From Alphaproteobacteria bacterium (GTDB taxonomy: Bacteria; Pseudomonadota; Alphaproteobacteria; Rhodobacterales; Rhodobacteraceae), in assembly GCA_030425185.1 (NCBI GenBank), contig JAUIAU010000001.1:121402-185401 (forward strand): 64,000 nucleotides of DNA, given 5' to 3'. The notes beneath the pieces are model-generated. The model was not told the origin of the DNA. It was given only the letters and a program-made list of their open reading frames with translations, and did not search any database. This document shows, piece after piece, positions 62,097 through 64,000 of this stretch; positions within the stretch are counted from its first letter, which is position 1, and every line of letters begins with the position of its first letter. The position numbers and the translations under genes were made by a program.

Positions 62097-62173
62097 GCGC
62101 TGGTAGCTCAGTTGGATAGAGTACTTGACTACGAATCAAGGGGTCGGGGGTTCGAATCCTCCCCAGCGCGCCA
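62097..62173 (+). tRNA. tRNA-Arg (ACG)
   Basis: 77-base cloverleaf: acceptor GCGCTGG (62097-62103) with CCAGCGC (62163-62169), T8-A9, D-arm with GCTCAGTTGGATAGAGT, anticodon loop CTACGAA (anticodon ACG) within TTGAC/ATCAA arms, TTCGAATCC T-loop, and an encoded CCA at 62171-62173. Confidence 0.97.
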
Positions 62174-62332
62174 CTCTCCGCCAAGGCTGATCGCCTTTTG
62201 CCCCTAACGCGGGCCGGAGACAGGATTTTCGGCGCGCAAGCGTTGACGCAGCGGCTCGCTCTGTCTTAGGGAGAGCCTCCGACGAAAACAGCCACGGGGC
62301 CACCGGGTCCGGGCAGTGTGGAGACGAGACAG

Positions 62333-62467
62333 ATGAAACGCACGTTTCAGCCTTCCAACCTGGTGCGCAAGCGCCGCCACGGCTTCCGCGCGCGCATGGC
62401 GACCAAGGGTGGCCGCAAGGTTCTGAACGCGCGCCGCGCCCGCGGTCGCAAGCGTCTCTGCGCGTAA
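62333..62467 (+). CDS. rpmH: 50S ribosomal protein L34
   Basis: 44-residue basic protein [20 protein letters not shown] followed by [20 protein letters not shown], the universal L34. Starts rpmH-rnpA-yidD. A promoter-like TTGACG with a weak downstream -10 lies ~85 bases upstream, after the tRNA. Confidence 0.97.
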   Translation: MKRTFQPSNLVRKRRHGFRARMATKGGRKVLNARRARGRKRLCA

Positions 62468-62471
62468 GGCG

Positions 62472-62927
62472 GTGCGGGTCGTGACCCGCGCCCGCGACGC
62501 CGCCGGGGCCGATGAGCGCCCCCTCGCCCCCGCCGCCCCGTCGGCGGGTTTGGCATGTCCGGAGGCCGCCCCGCTGCTCCGGCTGCGCCGCCGTGCCGAG
62601 TTCCTCGCCGCCGCCCGGGCCGAGTCGCTGGCGATGCCGGGCTTCATCCTCCAGATGCGTCCCCGCCGCGCGGACGAGCCTGCCCCCGCCGGGACGATCC
62701 GGGTCGGCTTCACCTGCTCGAAGAAGGTTGGCAACGCCGTCGCCCGCAACCGCGCCAAGCGGCGCCTGCGCGAGATTGCCCGGCTGGTCCTGCCGGCCGA
62801 GGGACGCCCCGGCACCGACTACGTCCTGATCGGCCGCGCCGGGCGCACCGCCGAGCGCGACTTCGGCAGGCTTCAGGCCGATCTCGCCACCGCGCTGCGC
62901 AAGCTGCACAAGGACCCCGGCGCATGA
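62472..62927 (+). CDS. rnpA: Ribonuclease P protein component
   Basis: 151 residues from GTG 62472, 4 bases after rpmH. An Ala/Pro-rich N-terminal extension of ~35 residues precedes the core ([40 protein letters not shown], the RNR motif [10 protein letters not shown]). Binds RNase P RNA for tRNA 5' maturation. A GTG at 62481 is also possible. Overlaps yidD by 4 bases (ATGA). Confidence 0.95.
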   Translation: MRVVTRARDAAGADERPLAPAAPSAGLACPEAAPLLRLRRRAEFLAAARAESLAMPGFILQMRPRRADEPAPAGTIRVGFTCSKKVGNAVARNRAKRRLREIARLVLPAEGRPGTDYVLIGRAGRTAERDFGRLQADLATALRKLHKDPGA

Positions 62928-63145
62928 GCCCGGCGGCCTGGGTGCTCAGCCTGCCGGTGCGGGCCTATCGGCTGCTCCTCAGCCCCTGGGTCGGACACGG
63001 CTGCCGGTTTCAGCCGACCTGCTCGGTCTACGCGCTGGAGGCGCTGGAGAAGCATGGCGCGGTGAAGGGGGGCTGGCTGGCCGCGCGGCGCCTGGCCCGG
63101 TGCCACCCCTGGGGCGGCTCGGGCATCGACAACGTCCCCGACTGA
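62924..63145 (+). CDS. yidD: Membrane protein insertion efficiency factor YidD
   Basis: 73 residues: [40 protein letters not shown] and [19 protein letters not shown], with the three conserved Cys in GCRFQPTCS and RCHPWGG. Assists YidC insertion of inner-membrane proteins. yidC normally follows in this order but is not in view; an oppositely read, interrupted hydrolase comes next. Confidence 0.95.
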   Translation: MSPAAWVLSLPVRAYRLLLSPWVGHGCRFQPTCSVYALEALEKHGAVKGGWLAARRLARCHPWGGSGIDNVPD

Positions 63146-63150
63146 TCCGC

Positions 63151-63765
63151 TCAGACCGGGCGGCTCAGCGCCAGCCCGCCGTCCGGGGCCGCGATCCGCG
63201 TCGCGATCCGGTGCCGGTCCACCGCCCCCCGCATGGTGTGCAGGACGTCGGCCAGGAACACCTCGTCGTAGAACCACCAGATGTGCGAGGGGTTCGGCAG
63301 CTCCGCGAAGGCGGGCCGGTTGGCGTCGAAGTAGGGACCGCAATCGACATCCGCCGCCTTCGGGTGCAGCGGGCGCGGCAGCCCGACCCGGCCCGCGCGG
63401 GGGGCCGCACCCAGCCGCTTGACATCGCTCAGCGACAGCGCGCTGTCGAACGGGTTGAAGTAGTTGGTCAGCCGCGCACAATGGAGATAGAGCGCTTCGC
63501 CCGCCGTCTCGTTGCGCGCCAGCGAGCGGGCCGAGATGTCGGCCGAACAGAGCATGACCTGGCTCAGCGTCCAGTTCTGCGCCGCCAGCTTCGGCCGGTC
63601 GTCGGCATCGTCGAGCGCCTCGCGCACCACGTAGGCCCCGGTGGAATGGGCCAGCACATGGGTGTTGATCCGGCACCCCGGCCGCTGGGCGGTGCAGAGC
63701 AGCGCGAGTCCGTCGGTGACCAGACGGTGCGCCGACTGCTTCGCGTCCCAGCGATCCTCGACGTA
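63151..63765 (-). pseudogene. Alpha/beta hydrolase (DUF900-like), 5' part cut off by an IS element
   Basis: About 204 residues of the C-terminal part remain: RINTHVLAHSTGAYVVREAL with the AHSTG nucleophile elbow (GxSxG variant), then LCSADISARSLARNETAG and HIWWFYDEVFLADVLHTMRG. The N-terminal part is missing at 63765, where the IS5-type end begins (YVEDRWDAKQ is the first native segment). The longer open frame that continues to 63846 is IS sequence (its first 27 residues). Probably non-functional; the remainder may lie beyond the IS. Confidence 0.8.
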
Positions 63766-64000
63766 GGGTCCAGACTCATTGAGGGTCAAAGCCAGAAGAT
63801 GACGGCGGCGGCGAGCGCGATGGCGGACAGGAAGACCTTCGGGCATCTGTCGTAGCGGGTGGCGATGCGCCGCCAGTCCTTCAGGCGGCCGAACATGATC
63901 TCGATGCGGTTGCGCCGTTTGTAGCGGCGCTTGTCGTACCGGACGGCCTTACCCCGGGACGTCCTGCCGGGAATGCAGGGGCGTATACCCTTGTCCAGCA
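63766..64000 (-). mobile_element. IS5-family insertion sequence, one end (runs off window)
   Basis: GGGTCCAGACTCATTGAG (63766-63783) is the presumed terminal inverted repeat, abutting TA (63764-63765) in the interrupted hydrolase gene; a TA target duplication would fit the IS427 group. The other end is beyond 64000, so the duplication cannot be confirmed here. Confidence 0.85.
63786..64000 (-). CDS. IS5-family transposase, C-terminal part
   Basis: About 70 residues before the stop at 63786 are in view; the remainder lies beyond the window edge. RYDKRRYKRRNRIEIMFGRL contains the catalytic Glu of the DDE triad in the Y-R-E-K signature (NRIEIMFGRLKDWRR); the protein ends SAIALAAAVIFWL, the standard end of these transposases. 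The family commonly uses two frames joined by a frameshift. Confidence 0.88.
   Translation of the reverse strand, partial: LDKGIRPCIPGRTSRGKAVRYDKRRYKRRNRIEIMFGRLKDWRRIATRYDRCPKVFLSAIALAAAVIFWL

Overview
The window is chromosomal DNA from a GC-rich alphaproteobacterium, most likely a member of the Rhodobacterales (Rhodobacter/Paracoccus/Roseobacter relatives). The evidence is a split F0 ATP synthase operon with both b and b' subunits (atpI-atpB-atpE-b'-b, without the F1 genes), a MipZ-type division ATPase, the gene order ffh...rpsP-rimM-trmD-rplS-rpmE, DUF1203, DUF1285 and zf-CHCC proteins, a DUF5928/GT14 glycosyltransferase, and the general codon use. Coding density is very high. No gap between genes exceeds 300 bases, and many genes overlap start to stop (ATGA or GTGA). 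No rRNA, prophage or CRISPR array was seen. One tRNA gene is present and one insertion sequence enters at the right edge.

Layout, 1-26 kb: a secreted trypsin-like protease and the glycolate oxidase genes glcD-glcE-glcF (minus strand); a large exported beta-propeller/phytase-esterase-like protein with its own terminator; a winged-helix/TPR regulator facing a tiny gene that has 22-bp direct repeats in its promoter region; a MoxR-DUF58-DUF4159-membrane protein operon; DUF1285 and DUF2798 proteins; YdeI and RluE-like genes; a Kef-type antiporter; YjbR and DNA polymerase I; a PF06684-type protein, a hemolysin-III protein, a zf-CHCC protein and an ABC ATPase with no permease beside it.

Layout, 26-48 kb: a small outer-membrane protein preceded by a strikingly symmetric set of inverted repeats; DUF1203; HIT; a glycosyltransferase and a sulfotransferase transcribed divergently; an alcohol dehydrogenase/LysR pair; a Tat-exported nucleotidase; a PfkB sugar/adenosine kinase with endonuclease III; a Hint-domain protein; a GNAT; an AraC-Ogt fusion; an OmpA lipoprotein; a FadR-type regulator; a lone PemK/MazF toxin followed by a strongly structured RNA element; the F0 operon; an ArsR regulator with a clear operator facing a frameshifted ClbS/DfsB gene; and a DMT exporter-LysR / AzoR-DoxX divergent module.

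Layout, 48-64 kb: ffh; five translationally coupled GNAT acetyltransferases; chorismate mutase preceded by four 11-bp tandem repeats; rpsP-rimM-(sulfotransferase)-trmD-rplS-rpmE; a serine hydrolase; mipZ; a TVP38 membrane protein with an FAD-disulfide oxidoreductase and an orphan histidine kinase; tRNA-Arg(ACG); rpmH-rnpA-yidD; then an alpha/beta hydrolase cut by an IS5-family element that runs off the window.

The most unusual items are the symmetric operator nest at 25732-25788, the two regularly phased direct-repeat arrays (22 bp at 9175, 11 bp at 52430), the five-gene GNAT run next to ribosome/SRP genes, the sulfotransferase between rimM and trmD, and the structured element after the PemK toxin. 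Most genes belong to known families. I did not find a gene cluster that I can confidently call a new system.
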